Below, in pieces: positions 7,988 to 16,642 of a stretch of 40,564 nucleotides of DNA. The notes under the pieces were generated by a model. That model did no database searches. It was not told where the DNA came from and was given only the letters and a program-made list of their open reading frames with translations. Position 1 is the first letter of the stretch. Every line of letters starts with the position of its first letter. The DNA is from Flavobacteriales bacterium. Lineage in GTDB: Bacteria > Bacteroidota > Bacteroidia > Flavobacteriales_F > PHOS-HE28. The position numbers and the translations under genes were made by a program. The DNA lies in NCBI GenBank assembly GCA_017987895.1, contig JAGNSU010000021.1, positions 1 to 40,564 of the forward strand, written 5' to 3'.

Positions 7988-8506
7988 TTATCCGTTGAAG
8001 ACCTTGGTCACGTTCACACCGCGCATCTGGGCCACGGTGTTGGCATCACGAAGGCTCTCGAGTGCTTTGATGGTGGCTTTCACCACGTTGTGCGGGTTGC
8101 TGGAGCCTTTGCTCTTGGCGAGAACATCGGTCACACCGACGCTCTCCAGCACGGCACGCATGGCCCCTCCGGCGATGACCCCCGTACCGTGGGCGGCTGG
8201 TTTCAGCAGCACTTGGGCTCCCGCGAACTTACCCTCCTGCGTGTGTGGAATGGTGCCTTTGCGAACCGAGACCTTCACTAGATTCTTCTTGGCGTCGTCG
8301 ATGCCTTTGGCGATCGCCTCCTGCACTTCCTTGGCCTTGCCGAGGCCATGGCCCACCACTCCGTTCTCGTTCCCCACCACCACGATGGCGGCGAAGGTGA
8401 ACGTGCGACCACCCTTGGTGACCTTGGTCACGCGGTTGAGCGCCACGAGCCGATCCTTCAGCTCGAGATCGCTGCTGCGCACTTTTTTGACGTTAGCTCC
8501 TTCCAT
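7988..8506 (-). CDS. rpsE: 30S ribosomal protein S5
   Basis: The 172-residue protein has the S5 dsRNA-binding-like N-terminal domain ([20 protein letters not shown] near 17-36, [20 protein letters not shown] near 38-57) and the C-terminal domain ([19 protein letters not shown] near 111-129). S5 lies at the mRNA entry tunnel and influences decoding accuracy. The order rplR-rpsE-rpmD is canonical, with 13 bp from rplR. Confidence 0.98.
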   Translation of the reverse strand: MEGANVKKVRSSDLELKDRLVALNRVTKVTKGGRTFTFAAIVVVGNENGVVGHGLGKAKEVQEAIAKGIDDAKKNLVKVSVRKGTIPHTQEGKFAGAQVLLKPAAHGTGVIAGGAMRAVLESVGVTDVLAKSKGSSNPHNVVKATIKALESLRDANTVAQMRGVNVTKVFNG

Positions 8507-8519
8507 CTTGGGTGGTTGA

Positions 8520-8873
8520 TCAGAATTGGAGACCGGCCTCGCGGGCGGCTTCGGCCAGGGCTTTCACCCGGCCATGATAGACGTAACCGTTCCGGTCGAA
8601 CACGACCATTTCGATGCCGACGGCCTTGGCCTTCTCGGCGATGGCCGTGCCCACATGTTTGGCTTGTTCGACGCCAGCAGCGGCATGTGCCTTCTTGTCC
8701 TTCAGCGAAGAGGCGCTGGCCAGCGTGCGGCCCTCCTCGTCGTTGATGATCTGGGCGTAGATATCGCCGTTGCTGCGGTAGACCGACAAGCGCGGGCGCA
8801 CCGTGGTGCCCTTCACGCGGATGCGCACCCGTTCCCGGATCTTGGCCCTGCGTACGTTCCTGTTGAATGCCAT
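8520..8873 (-). CDS. rplR: 50S ribosomal protein L18
   Basis: The 117-residue protein has the basic N-terminus [20 protein letters not shown] (about 10-29), the strand [17 protein letters not shown] (about 29-45) and the conserved end [20 protein letters not shown] followed by AREAGLQF. L18 carries 5S rRNA into the central protuberance of the 50S subunit. It lies 8 bp after rplF and 13 bp before rpsE. Confidence 0.97.
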   Translation of the reverse strand: MAFNRNVRRAKIRERVRIRVKGTTVRPRLSVYRSNGDIYAQIINDEEGRTLASASSLKDKKAHAAAGVEQAKHVGTAIAEKAKAVGIEMVVFDRNGYVYHGRVKALAEAAREAGLQF

Positions 8874-8881
8874 GGCTGTGC

Positions 8882-9433
8882 TTATTTGCCGGCGGCTTTA
8901 CCGGCCTTGCGGCGTACTTCTTCTCCCACGAAGCGGACCCCTTTGCCTTTGTAAGGCTCGGGTTTGCGCAGTGAGCGGATCTTGGCGGCCACCTGGCCAA
9001 CGAGTTGCTTATCGACGCTTTCCAGGCGGATGATCGGGTTCTTCCCTTTCTCCTGGGCCGCGGTCACTTTGATCTCGGAAGGCAGTTCGAAGGTGATCTG
9101 GTGGCTGAAGCCCAAGGAGAGTTGGAGCTGTTGTCCCTTCGTGGTGGCGCGGTAACCCACACCTACCAGTTCTTGTTGGATCACGAAGCCCTCGGTAACG
9201 CCCTTCACCATGTTGGCGATCAGGGCGCGGTAGAGACCGTGCTTGGCGCGGTGCGGCTTCGCATCGCTGGGCCGGGCCAGGGTGACGGTGCCGTTATCAT
9301 TGGCCAAGGTGATGGCCGGGTCCACTTGTTGGGTGAGGGTGCCTTTGGGGCCCTTCACCGTGACAAGGTTTTTGTGGACGCTGATCTCCACCCCTTTGGG
9401 CAGACTGATCGGTGCTTTTCCAATGCGTGACAT
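8882..9433 (-). CDS. rplF: 50S ribosomal protein L6
   Basis: The 183-residue protein begins [17 protein letters not shown], the near-invariant L6 start. It has two L6 domains, each about 80-90 residues, and the C-terminal signature near 155-165 ([20 protein letters not shown], then [12 protein letters not shown]). L6 binds the sarcin-ricin region of 23S rRNA near the factor-binding site. The lysine- and alanine-rich end is typical. It follows rpsH after 18 bp. Confidence 0.98.
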   Translation of the reverse strand: MSRIGKAPISLPKGVEISVHKNLVTVKGPKGTLTQQVDPAITLANDNGTVTLARPSDAKPHRAKHGLYRALIANMVKGVTEGFVIQQELVGVGYRATTKGQQLQLSLGFSHQITFELPSEIKVTAAQEKGKNPIIRLESVDKQLVGQVAAKIRSLRKPEPYKGKGVRFVGEEVRRKAGKAAGK

Positions 9434-9451
9434 GGTCGTTCGGATCAGGGG

Positions 9452-9850
9452 TCAGCTCACGTAACAGATCACTTCACCGCCCACGCCCAAGTTGCGGGCC
9501 TCCTTATCGGTGACCACCCCTTTGCTGGTGCTGATGATGGCCACGCCAAGACCGTTGAGCACGCGGGGCAGTTCAGTGCCGTGCGCATATTGACGCAGAC
9601 CTGGGCTGCTCACGCGGGTCAGTTCGCGGATGGCGCTCTGGCGCGTTTGCGGATGATATTTCAGGGCGATCTTGATCAGGCCCTGTTTGCCGTCCTCTTG
9701 CAGCTTGTACGAGAGGATATAGCCCTTGTCGTAGAGGATGCGCGTGATGTCCTTCTTGAGGCCGGACGCGGGCACCTCCACCACTTTCTTGCGGGCCAGG
9801 ATGGCGTTGCGCAAGCGGGTCAGGTAATCGGCGATGGGATCGGTGGTCAT
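9452..9850 (-). CDS. rpsH: 30S ribosomal protein S8
   Basis: The 132-residue protein begins MTTDPIADYLTRLRNAILAR, characteristic of S8, and ends with the conserved block ISTSKGVVTDKEARNLGVGG then EVICYVS. S8 binds helix 21 of 16S rRNA and in E. coli represses the spc operon by binding a 16S-like site in rplE mRNA. I could not confirm such a site here. It lies 12 bp after rpsN. Confidence 0.98.
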   Translation of the reverse strand: MTTDPIADYLTRLRNAILARKKVVEVPASGLKKDITRILYDKGYILSYKLQEDGKQGLIKIALKYHPQTRQSAIRELTRVSSPGLRQYAHGTELPRVLNGLGVAIISTSKGVVTDKEARNLGVGGEVICYVS

Positions 9851-9862
9851 GGGATATCTTGT

Positions 9863-10132
9863 TTACCAGCTGGACTTGGTGACACCGGGGATCTTGCCCT
9901 CCAGCGCCATGTTGCGGAACACGTTCCGGCTGATGCCGAAGAGGCGGATGTAACCCTTCGGGCGGCCGGTGAGCTGGCAGCGGTTGTGCATGCGCACGTA
10001 ACTGGAATTGGCGGGTAGCTGCTGCAGCTTGTCCCATTCGCCGGCGGCTTTGAGCGCAGCACGTTTGGCGGCGAACTTCTCCACCATCTTTTTGCGCTTG
10101 CGCTCGCGCGCCTTCATGCTTTCCTTGGCCAT
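9863..10132 (-). CDS. rpsN: 30S ribosomal protein S14, zinc-free type
   Basis: The 89-residue protein starts [20 protein letters not shown]. The frame is open to 10171, but the upstream 13 codons have no S14 character. It is the long, C-minus form: the short zinc type has CxxC...CxxC, while here only C72 or so remains in [21 protein letters not shown]14 is a late-binding 30S head protein. The zinc-free state matches the zinc-free L36 in the same cluster. rplE lies 16 bp upstream. Confidence 0.97.
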   Translation of the reverse strand: MAKESMKARERKRKKMVEKFAAKRAALKAAGEWDKLQQLPANSSYVRMHNRCQLTGRPKGYIRLFGISRNVFRNMALEGKIPGVTKSSW

Positions 10133-10148
10133 GGTCTTCTCTCTATCG

Positions 10149-10715
10149 TTATTTCTTGTCGGCCTTGTCACTGAACGGCATGCCGAACTCGGTCAAGAGA
10201 GCTTTGGCTTCCGCATCGGTCTTGGCGGTGGTCACGAACGTGATGTCCATGCCCCGGATCTTGCTCACTTTGTCGATGTCGATCTCCGGGAAGATGATCT
10301 GCTCCTTCACCCCGAAGGTGAAGTTGCCACGACCGTCGAAACCCTTCGCCTGCACGCCACGGAAGTCGCGGGTACGGGGCAGGGCAACAGCGATCAAGCG
10401 GTCCAGGAACTCGTACATCTTGTCGCCACGCAAAGTGACACGCGCCCCGATGGGCATGCCCTTGCGCAGTTTGAAGTTGCTGATGTCCTTCTTCGACACC
10501 GTGGGGACGGCTTTCTGTCCGCTGATGGTGGTCATGTCGATCACCGCGGCATCCACGATCTTCTTGTCCCCCACCGCGTCGCCCAACCCTTGGTTCAGGC
10601 TGATCTTCACCAGGCGGGGCACCTGCATGTTGCTGGTGTAGTTGAACTGCTTCTGCAGGGCAGGAGCGACTTCCTTGGCATACTTGGCTTTGAGCCGGGG
10701 TGCGTAGGTGCTCAT
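10149..10715 (-). CDS. rplE: 50S ribosomal protein L5
   Basis: The 188-residue protein has the L5 signature: [20 protein letters not shown] (about 33-52), the segment [20 protein letters not shown] (about 84-103), and [19 protein letters not shown] then [20 protein letters not shown] near the end. L5 binds 5S rRNA and contacts P-site tRNA. Its ATG overlaps the rplX stop by 4 bp (ATGA), one of two such couplings in the cluster. Confidence 0.98.
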   Translation of the reverse strand: MSTYAPRLKAKYAKEVAPALQKQFNYTSNMQVPRLVKISLNQGLGDAVGDKKIVDAAVIDMTTISGQKAVPTVSKKDISNFKLRKGMPIGARVTLRGDKMYEFLDRLIAVALPRTRDFRGVQAKGFDGRGNFTFGVKEQIIFPEIDIDKVSKIRGMDITFVTTAKTDAEAKALLTEFGMPFSDKADKK

Positions 10716-11038
10716 GACTTGGCGGCCGTTTTCTTGGTCTTCACGAAGCGTTCCAGTTTGCCGTCCTTATTGGCTTTGCGTCCCACGCGGCCCGGCACGC
10801 CGCTCTTGGCGTCGATGAGCATGAGATTGCTGATGTGGATGGCACCCTCCTTGTCCACGATGCCACCCTGGGGGTTGGCGGTGGTGGGCTTGCTGTGCTT
10901 CTTGTTCAGGTTGAGTCCCTCGACGAAGGCGCGCAGGGCGGTACGGTCCACCTCGAGCACCCGGCCCTGTTTGCCGCGGTCCTCGCCCGATAGCACCTTC
11001 ACCAGGTCGCCTTTCTTGATATGTAGCTTCTTCTGCAT
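10712..11038 (-). CDS. rplX: 50S ribosomal protein L24
   Basis: The 108-residue protein carries the KOW motif at its N-terminus ([20 protein letters not shown], about 7-26), then [20 protein letters not shown] (about 39-58) and [20 protein letters not shown]24 nucleates 50S assembly by binding the 5' end of 23S rRNA. The stop overlaps the rplE start by 4 bp. It lies 6 bp after rplN. Confidence 0.97.
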   Translation of the reverse strand: MQKKLHIKKGDLVKVLSGEDRGKQGRVLEVDRTALRAFVEGLNLNKKHSKPTTANPQGGIVDKEGAIHISNLMLIDAKSGVPGRVGRKANKDGKLERFVKTKKTAAKS

Positions 11039-11044
11039 GACCGT

Positions 11045-11413
11045 TCAGAGTACCTCGGGGGCGAGGGAAATGATCTTCATGAACTTCTTTTCGCGGAGCT
11101 CTTTGGCCACCGGGCCGAAGATGCGGGTGCCCCGCATCTCACCGGCGGCGTCCAGAAGCACCACGGCGTTGTCGTCGAAACGGATGTAGCTGCCGTCCTT
11201 GCGGCGCAGTTCTTTGCGCGTGCGGACCACCACGGCCTTGCTCACCGTACCCTTCTTAGCGTTGCCGTTGGGCATGGCGTCCTTGATGGTCACCACGATG
11301 GTGTCACCGATGCGGGCATAACGCCGCGCGGTGCCACCGAGCACGCGGATGCAGAGCACTTCCTTGGCGCCGCTGTTGTCGGCCACATTGAGCCTGGATT
11401 CCTGTTGGATCAT
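11045..11413 (-). CDS. rplN: 50S ribosomal protein L14
   Basis: The 122-residue protein begins [20 protein letters not shown], the invariant L14 start, and contains [20 protein letters not shown] (about 68-87), [20 protein letters not shown] (about 88-107) and the end [12 protein letters not shown]14 lies at the subunit interface and makes bridges to 16S rRNA. Length is identical to the usual bacterial form. It sits 12 bp after rpsQ. Confidence 0.98.
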   Translation of the reverse strand: MIQQESRLNVADNSGAKEVLCIRVLGGTARRYARIGDTIVVTIKDAMPNGNAKKGTVSKAVVVRTRKELRRKDGSYIRFDDNAVVLLDAAGEMRGTRIFGPVAKELREKKFMKIISLAPEVL

Positions 11414-11425
11414 CGCTTGCTGGTA

Positions 11426-11680
11426 TTACTTGGCGCGTTCCACGATCTCCACCACCCGCCAGCATTTGCTCTTGCTGATGGGGCGCGTTTCCATGATCCG
11501 CACCGTATCTCCGATGTTGGCCTCCTCCTTTTCGTCGTGCGCCATGAACTTGCTGCTGCGCTTGACGAACTTGCCGTATTTGGGGTGCATGACGCGGCGC
11601 TCCACGATCACCACCACGCTCTTGTCCATCTTGTCGCTGGTGACGATGCCTACGCGTTCCTTCCTGAGATTGCGGTCCAT
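11426..11680 (-). CDS. rpsQ: 30S ribosomal protein S17
   Basis: The 84-residue OB-fold protein starts [20 protein letters not shown] at 11680. The frame is open much further upstream, but that stretch is the reverse-strand shadow of rpmC and rplP. Conserved S17 segments are [20 protein letters not shown] (about 26-45), [20 protein letters not shown] (about 54-73) and [12 protein letters not shown]17 binds the 5' domain of 16S rRNA. It lies 11 bp after rpmC. Confidence 0.97.
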   Translation of the reverse strand: MDRNLRKERVGIVTSDKMDKSVVVIVERRVMHPKYGKFVKRSSKFMAHDEKEEANIGDTVRIMETRPISKSKCWRVVEIVERAK

Positions 11681-11691
11681 GGGTCCGTGCC

Positions 11692-11901
11692 TTATTTCTT
11701 GTTCACATTCAGTTCGCGGGCACGCAGTTCGGTGAGCACCCGTGCCACTTCCTTGCGCTTGAGGCGCAGTTGCATGGGGCTTTCCACCGGGCTGACCGCA
11801 TGGTCGAAGCGCAGCTTGCTCAGCTTGGTCCGTACGTCCTGCAGTTTGTCCTGCAGTTCCACGACCGTGAGGTCCTTGAGTTCGGTGCCTTTCTTCTTCA
11901 T
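11692..11901 (-). CDS. rpmC: 50S ribosomal protein L29
   Basis: The 69-residue two-helix protein reads [20 protein letters not shown] then [20 protein letters not shown], and ends [19 protein letters not shown]29 sits at the nascent-chain exit site and helps dock trigger factor and SRP. The conserved RFxxAxxxxENxxxI region is altered to [20 protein letters not shown], with S for N. It is placed between rplP (9 bp) and rpsQ (11 bp), as in nearly all bacteria. Confidence 0.96.
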   Translation of the reverse strand: MKKKGTELKDLTVVELQDKLQDVRTKLSKLRFDHAVSPVESPMQLRLKRKEVARVLTELRARELNVNKK

Positions 11902-11910
11902 CGCTCGCGC

Positions 11911-12333
11911 TTATTGGCCGTCGTAGTCTTCGCGTACCACGAACTTGGTCTTGATGGGTAGCTTCTGTGCCGCCAGGCGGAGAGCCTCCTGGGCGGTGGC
12001 CATCGGTACTCCGTCGGCCTCGAAAATGATCCGGCCGGCCTGGCAAACGGCTACCCAATGGCTCAGGGCACCTTTGCCCTTACCCATCCGGACTTCGGCG
12101 GGTTTGGCGGTGACCGGCTTATCGGGGAATACCTTGATCCACACCTGACCCTCGCGCTTCATATGGCGGGTAAGGGCCACACGGGCGGCTTCGATCTGGC
12201 GACCGGTGAGCCATACGCTCTCCATGGCCTTCAGGCCGAAGGATCCGAGGGCTACACGGTGACCGCGTTGGGCCTCGCCCTTCATACGGCCCTTGTGCAT
12301 ATTGCGGCGCTTGCTGCGCTTGGGTTGCAACAT
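11911..12333 (-). CDS. rplP: 50S ribosomal protein L16
   Basis: The 140-residue protein begins [20 protein letters not shown], and has [20 protein letters not shown] (about 32-51), the [20 protein letters not shown] loop (about 59-78), [20 protein letters not shown] (about 80-99) and a C-terminal [12 protein letters not shown]. The MGKGKG loop reaches toward the A-site tRNA. Length and order after rpsC (5 bp) are normal. Confidence 0.98.
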   Translation of the reverse strand: MLQPKRSKRRNMHKGRMKGEAQRGHRVALGSFGLKAMESVWLTGRQIEAARVALTRHMKREGQVWIKVFPDKPVTAKPAEVRMGKGKGALSHWVAVCQAGRIIFEADGVPMATAQEALRLAAQKLPIKTKFVVREDYDGQ

Positions 12334-12338
12334 GGCTC

Positions 12339-13202
12339 TTAGCTGTTACGATTGTTTCCACCACGTCCGCCACCTGCGGGTCCGCGACGATCACCTCCAC
12401 CACCACCGCCGAAGCGACGATCTCCGCCAGGACCACCTGGGCCGCGACGTTCGCCGCGATCACCACCGGGCCCGCGGCGTTCTCCGCCACCTCCACCGCG
12501 ACGCTCCGGACGATCACCGCCCATGCGAGGACCACCTTGGCCCTTCGCCTGGCCGACGTTCGGGCTCAGGTCGCGTTTGCCGAACACCTCACCGCGCATG
12601 ATCCAGCACTTCACCCCGATGCGACCCATCTTGGTGTGCGCCTCGCTGATGGCGAAGTCGATGTCGGCGCGCAGGGTGTGCAGGGGCACACGTCCTTCGC
12701 GATAGCTCTCTGTACGCGCGATCTCGGCGCCGTTCAGACGTCCGGACACGGTCAATTTGATCCCCTCAGCGCCCATGCGCATGGAACTGGCCACGGCCAT
12801 TTTCATGGCCCGGCGGAAGCTGATGCGCCCTTCCAACTGCCGGGCGATACTATCGGCCACGAGTTTCGCGTCCAACTCCGGACGTTTGATCTCGAAGATG
12901 TTCAGTTGGACATCCTTGCCGGTGAATTTCTTCAGCTCCTCGCGCAGTTTGTCCACTTCCGTACCGCCCTTGCCGATGATCACACCGGGGCGTGCGGTGT
13001 TGATCGTCACGGTCACCAGTTTCAGGGTGCGCTCGATCACGATCTTGCTGACGCTGGCCTTTTTGAGGCGCGTGGATAGGTACTGGCGGATCTTTTCGTC
13101 CTCCACCAGTTTGTCCACGTAGTTGTCTCCGCCATACCAATTGCTGTCCCAGCCTTTGATGTAGCCGAGGCGCGAACCGGTCGGATGTGCTTTCTGTCCC
13201 AT
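12339..13202 (-). CDS. rpsC: 30S ribosomal protein S3 with long RGG-type tail
   Basis: The 287-residue protein has the usual S3 core: N-terminus [20 protein letters not shown], type II KH domain with GXXG loop VIIGKGG (74-80), and the S3 C-terminal domain (about 115-215, with [20 protein letters not shown] at 125-144). S3 sits at the mRNA entry channel and takes part in mRNA unwinding. The odd part is residues 221-287, a Gly/Arg/Pro/Asp tail built on repeated ERRGPGG and GGDRR units, against a total of 233 residues in E. coli. Such RGG-like tails are flexible and bind RNA, so extra mRNA or rRNA contacts are plausible but unproven. Spacing is 18 bp from rplV and 5 bp to rplP. Confidence 0.97.
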   Translation of the reverse strand: MGQKAHPTGSRLGYIKGWDSNWYGGDNYVDKLVEDEKIRQYLSTRLKKASVSKIVIERTLKLVTVTINTARPGVIIGKGGTEVDKLREELKKFTGKDVQLNIFEIKRPELDAKLVADSIARQLEGRISFRRAMKMAVASSMRMGAEGIKLTVSGRLNGAEIARTESYREGRVPLHTLRADIDFAISEAHTKMGRIGVKCWIMRGEVFGKRDLSPNVGQAKGQGGPRMGGDRPERRGGGGGERRGPGGDRGERRGPGGPGGDRRFGGGGGGDRRGPAGGGRGGNNRNS

Positions 13203-13220
13203 TGTGCTTTCCTCGGTCTA

Positions 13221-13616
13221 TTAGTTGGCGGCGTCCACGATCAGGCGGACGTGGTTACTGCGTTTCTTCATGCGGTAGGCACGACCCTGGGGGGCAGGCA
13301 GCATGCGCTTCAGGCCGCGTGCCTCGTCCACCATCACGGTCTTTACCACCAAACCGGCTTCATCAGGGCGTTGGCCATCGTTCTTGGCCTGCCAGTTGGC
13401 GATGGCGCTCAGGAGCAGTTTCTCCAGATCGCGGCTGCTGTGGCGGGTGCTGAAGCGCAGGATGGCGAGCGCCTTGTCCACCTTCTGGCCACGGATCAGA
13501 TCGGCCACCTGGCGCATGCGGCGCGGGCTGGTGGGTACGTTGCGCAGTTGGGCGAGGGCCACGGTTTTCTTGGCTTCCTTGCGCGCATCGGCTGCTAATT
13601 TCTTGCGGGCTCCCAT
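13221..13616 (-). CDS. rplV: 50S ribosomal protein L22
   Basis: The 131-residue protein has the L22 core NVPTSPRRMRQVADLIRGQK (about 26-45) and the long beta-hairpin near 97-118 (ARGLKRMLPAPQGRAYRMKK) that lines the peptide exit tunnel and, in known structures, the macrolide site. An alanine/lysine-rich N-terminal extension (MGARKKLAADARKEAKKTVA) precedes the core. It lies 6 bp after rpsS and 18 bp before rpsC. I see no deletion in the hairpin of the sort linked to macrolide resistance. Confidence 0.97.
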   Translation of the reverse strand: MGARKKLAADARKEAKKTVALAQLRNVPTSPRRMRQVADLIRGQKVDKALAILRFSTRHSSRDLEKLLLSAIANWQAKNDGQRPDEAGLVVKTVMVDEARGLKRMLPAPQGRAYRMKKRSNHVRLIVDAAN

Positions 13617-13622
13617 CTGTCC

Positions 13623-13892
13623 TTAGTTCTTCTTGTTACCGGAATGGCCGCGGTAGGTGCGGGTGGGCGCGAACTCGCCGAGCTTGTGCCCGACCATGTT
13701 CTCGGTCACATAGACCGGGATGAATTTGTTCCCATTGTGTACCGCGAACGTCATCCCCACGAATTCCGGAGAGATGGTGCTCGCGCGGGACCAGGTCTTG
13801 ATCACGCTCTTCTTGCCGCTTGCGGTGGCTTCACCCACCCGCTGCGAGAGCTTGTAGTGGATGAACGGCGGTTTCTTGAGTGAACGGCTCAT
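13623..13892 (-). CDS. rpsS: 30S ribosomal protein S19
   Basis: The 89-residue protein begins [20 protein letters not shown] and contains the family signature [20 protein letters not shown] (about 32-51), [20 protein letters not shown] (about 52-71) and [19 protein letters not shown]19 works with S13 in the 30S head and forms intersubunit bridges. It lies between rplB (9 bp) and rplV (6 bp). Confidence 0.98.
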   Translation of the reverse strand: MSRSLKKPPFIHYKLSQRVGEATASGKKSVIKTWSRASTISPEFVGMTFAVHNGNKFIPVYVTENMVGHKLGEFAPTRTYRGHSGNKKN

Positions 13893-13901
13893 GATGCGCT
13901 A

Positions 13902-14741
13902 CTAGATGGAGGCGGCCTTGCTGTTGCGGCGCGCGATGATGAACTTGCTGGACGTGTTCTTCGGATGGCGGGTCTTCTTGCCCTTGGCGAGCAGACCCTT
14001 ACGGCTGCGTGGGTGTCCGCCCGAAGCGCGACCCTCCCCACCACCCATTGGGTGATCGACCGGGTTCATGGCCACTGCACGGGTGCGGGGGCGACGACCC
14101 TGCCAGCGGCTACGGCCGGCTTTGCCGCTCTTCTGGAGCATGTGTTCGGCGTTACCCACGGTACCTACCGTGGCCAGGCACGCGCACAGGATCATGCGTA
14201 CCTCGCCGCTGGGCATTTTGAGCGTCGCGTAGCGGCCTTCGCGGGCCGCCAATTGCGCGAACGTCCCAGCGCTGCGGGCCATGCTTCCACCCTGGCCGGG
14301 TTGCATTTCAATGTTGTGCACCAGGGTTCCCAAGGGGATCTCGCCAAGTGGGAGGGTGTTGCCGACCTCCGGGGGCACACCGGGGCCGCTGATCACCTGT
14401 TGGCCGACCTTCAAGCCGCTGGGTGCGAGCATATAGCGCTTCTCTCCGTCGGCATAGACGAGGAGGGCGATGCGGGCGCTGCGGTTAGGGTCGTACTCGA
14501 TGGTCTTCACCGTGGCGACGATCCCGTGCTTGTTCCGCTTCAGGTCGATGATGCGGAAGCGCTGTTTGTGACCACCGCCGATATAGCGCATGGTCATTTT
14601 GCCCGTGTGGTTCCGCCCACCGCTCTTGTTGCGGCCGGAGGTGAGGCTGGGCTCGGGGATGCGTGTGGTGACGCCCTCGAAGTCGGTGATCACGCGGTGG
14701 CGTGTGCCAGCGGTGACGGGGTTGAGTTTACGGATGCCCAT
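13902..14741 (-). CDS. rplB: 50S ribosomal protein L2
   Basis: The 279-residue protein starts [20 protein letters not shown] at 14741. The frame is open to 14789, but those 16 codons are not L2-like. Visible hallmarks are [20 protein letters not shown] (about 42-61), the KOW-containing domain around [20 protein letters not shown], and the peptidyl-transferase-proximal loop [20 protein letters not shown] (about 225-244) with the conserved histidine. L2 is needed for subunit joining and peptidyl transferase activity. It follows rplW after 16 bp. Confidence 0.98.
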   Translation of the reverse strand: MGIRKLNPVTAGTRHRVITDFEGVTTRIPEPSLTSGRNKSGGRNHTGKMTMRYIGGGHKQRFRIIDLKRNKHGIVATVKTIEYDPNRSARIALLVYADGEKRYMLAPSGLKVGQQVISGPGVPPEVGNTLPLGEIPLGTLVHNIEMQPGQGGSMARSAGTFAQLAAREGRYATLKMPSGEVRMILCACLATVGTVGNAEHMLQKSGKAGRSRWQGRRPRTRAVAMNPVDHPMGGGEGRASGGHPRSRKGLLAKGKKTRHPKNTSSKFIIARRNSKAASI

Positions 14742-14757
14742 GGCGCTCTCTCTTCGA

Positions 14758-15051
14758 TCAGATGCTGCTGTACAGGTCGATGGTCTCACCCTTCTTCAGG
14801 GTCACGATGGCCTTCTTATAGGAACTGGAAGTGCCGCGCAGGATGTTCGTCTTGGTGTAGCGGGTCCGCTTCTTGCCACGCACGATCATGGTGCGTACGC
14901 TCTCCACTTCCACGTTGAATTGCTTCTTCACGGCGTCGCGGATGTCGAGCTTATTGCTGTCGCGGGCCACCACGAAGCCATAGCGGTTCTCCTTCTCGCC
15001 TTGGGCGGTCATCTTTTCCGTGATGATCGGTCGGATCAGGATCTGGCTCAT
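14758..15051 (-). CDS. rplW: 50S ribosomal protein L23
   Basis: The 97-residue protein begins [20 protein letters not shown], the L23 pattern, and has [20 protein letters not shown] (about 34-53), [20 protein letters not shown] (about 54-73) and [20 protein letters not shown] at the end. L23 surrounds the peptide exit and docks trigger factor and SRP. It lies 3 bp after rplD and 16 bp before rplB. Confidence 0.97.
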   Translation of the reverse strand: MSQILIRPIITEKMTAQGEKENRYGFVVARDSNKLDIRDAVKKQFNVEVESVRTMIVRGKKRTRYTKTNILRGTSSSYKKAIVTLKKGETIDLYSSI

Positions 15052-15054
15052 GGC

Positions 15055-15684
15055 TTACTTGCTAAGAGTGGCTTCCAGTGGAGCGATCGCGTCCTTCACG
15101 ATCAGCACGCTGTGGGCGTTCATAATGTCGTAGGTGTTCACCTGGCTCGCATGCACAACGCGGGCGCCTTGAACGTTGCGTGCGCTGAGCAGCACGTTCT
15201 GGTCCTGGTCGGCGAGCACCACTAGAGCTTTGCGGTCCGTGAGGCTGAAAGCCTTGAGGAAACCAACAAAGGAACTGGTCTTCGGAGCGGTCAAGGACAT
15301 GGCCTCCACCACTTTCAACGTACCGTCCTTAGCCTTGTGGGTAAGGGCGCTGCGACGGGCCAGATCCTTCACCTTCTTGTTCAACTTGAAGTGATAGTCG
15401 CGTGGTTGTGGGCCGAAGACGCGGGCACCTCCCTTGAAAAGCGGGCTCTTGATCGAGCCTTTGCGGCTGCCACCTGTACCCTTTTGGCGGTGCAGTTTCT
15501 TGGTGCTGCCGCTCACTTCGCTCTTCTCCAAGGTCTTGGCCGTGCCCTGACGCTTGTTGGCGAGATGCTGTTTTACGTCCAGCCAGATGGCGTGGTCGTT
15601 CGGCTCGATGGCGAAGATGGCGTCGCTGAGCTTCGCCTTCTTGCCGGTGGCCTTTCCGTCGGTGCTGTAGATATCGAGCTCCAT
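15055..15684 (-). CDS. rplD: 50S ribosomal protein L4
   Basis: The 209-residue protein has the L4 layout: N-terminal strands, the extended tunnel loop (RQKGTGGSRKGSIKSPLFKG then GARVFGPQPRDYHFKLNKKV, about 66-105), and a C-terminal Rossmann-like half (ALVVLADQDQNVLLSARNVQ then GARVVHASQVNTYDIMNAHS). L4 lines the exit tunnel. In E. coli it also controls the S10 operon by attenuation. No matching leader can be assigned here, because the S10 segment follows fusA directly. It is 1 bp from rplC and 3 bp from rplW. Confidence 0.97.
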   Translation of the reverse strand: MELDIYSTDGKATGKKAKLSDAIFAIEPNDHAIWLDVKQHLANKRQGTAKTLEKSEVSGSTKKLHRQKGTGGSRKGSIKSPLFKGGARVFGPQPRDYHFKLNKKVKDLARRSALTHKAKDGTLKVVEAMSLTAPKTSSFVGFLKAFSLTDRKALVVLADQDQNVLLSARNVQGARVVHASQVNTYDIMNAHSVLIVKDAIAPLEATLSK

Positions 15685-15685
15685 C

Positions 15686-16303
15686 TTACTTCCAGATGAT
15701 CACTATGCTGCCTTTGGCGCCGGGGACCGAGCCTTTCAGTACGAGCAGGTTCTTGTCCTTGTCGATCTTCACCACCTTCAGGTTCTCGGTGGTGTGCTGA
15801 TCCCCGCCCGTGCGGCCCGCCATGCGCAAGCCCTTGAACACGCGCGCAGGGTAGGAGCTGCCTCCCAGGGAACCTGGTGCGCGGGACCGATCGTGCTGAC
15901 CGTGGGTCGACTCGCCGACACCACTGAAACCGTGACGCTTCACCACGCCTTGGAACCCTTTGCCCTTGCTGTTGGCGGTCACCGTTACGAACGAGCCCTC
16001 CTCGAAGATCTCGAGCCCAACGGACTCGCCGAGCTTCAGTTCCTGTTCGAATTCCTTGAACTCGTGGCTCTTCACCTTGGGAGTGGTGCCGGCTTTCTTG
16101 AAGTGGCCCAAGCCCGCCTTGGTCGTGCTCTTCTCGCGGCGCTCGCCGAAGGAGAGTTGCACGGCCTGGTAGCCGTCCTTATCGGTGGTCTTCACGTGTG
16201 TGACCACGTTCGGTGTGACCTCGATCACGGTGCACCCCGCAAGGTGCCCTTCCGTGTCGTACAGGCTGGTCATCCCGACCTTTTTACCTATCAATCCGCT
16301 CAT
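15686..16303 (-). CDS. rplC: 50S ribosomal protein L3
   Basis: The 205-residue protein begins [20 protein letters not shown] and holds the signature region [20 protein letters not shown] (about 113-132), then [20 protein letters not shown] (about 133-152) and [20 protein letters not shown] (about 153-172). The central loop reaches the peptidyl transferase centre. The usual GSIG segment is GSLG here. L3 is one of two assembly initiators of the 50S subunit. Spacing is 19 bp from rpsJ and 1 bp to rplD. Confidence 0.97.
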   Translation of the reverse strand: MSGLIGKKVGMTSLYDTEGHLAGCTVIEVTPNVVTHVKTTDKDGYQAVQLSFGERREKSTTKAGLGHFKKAGTTPKVKSHEFKEFEQELKLGESVGLEIFEEGSFVTVTANSKGKGFQGVVKRHGFSGVGESTHGQHDRSRAPGSLGGSSYPARVFKGLRMAGRTGGDQHTTENLKVVKIDKDKNLLVLKGSVPGAKGSIVIIWK

Positions 16304-16322
16304 TGTCTTGCTCTTTGATCGG

Positions 16323-16628
16323 TCAGACCTTGATCTCCACGTCCACGCCGCTGGGGAGCTCCAGTTTCATCAACGCGTCGATGGTCTTGCTGCTGGAACT
16401 GTAGATGTCCATCAGGCGTTTGTAGCTACAGAGCTGGAATTGCTCACGGGCTTTCTTGTTCACGTGCGGCGAACGCAGCACGGTGAAAATGCGCTTGTGG
16501 GTGGGCAGGGGAATGGGTCCGCTCACCACAGCGCCTGTGCTCTTCACGGTCTTCACGATCTTCTCGGCGCTCTTGTCGACGAGGTTGTGATCGTAGGACC
16601 GCAGCTTTATCCGGATCTTTTGGGTCAT
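16323..16628 (-). CDS. rpsJ: 30S ribosomal protein S10
   Basis: The 101-residue protein begins [20 protein letters not shown] and contains the loop [20 protein letters not shown] (37-56) and [14 protein letters not shown] at the end. S10 is a 30S head protein and, in E. coli, also NusE of antitermination complexes. It opens the S10 segment but lies only 14 bp after fusA, so it is probably read from the rpsL promoter. The tetracycline-related loop residues look normal. Start chosen at 16628, where homology begins. Confidence 0.98.
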   Translation of the reverse strand: MTQKIRIKLRSYDHNLVDKSAEKIVKTVKSTGAVVSGPIPLPTHKRIFTVLRSPHVNKKAREQFQLCSYKRLMDIYSSSSKTIDALMKLELPSGVDVEIKV

Positions 16629-16642
16629 GGTCGTTGGGCGGA

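Noticed and set aside
11426..12058. Longer start for rpsQ
   Set aside because: The extension upstream of 11680 overlaps rpmC and rplP in another frame. S17 similarity begins at [11 protein letters not shown].
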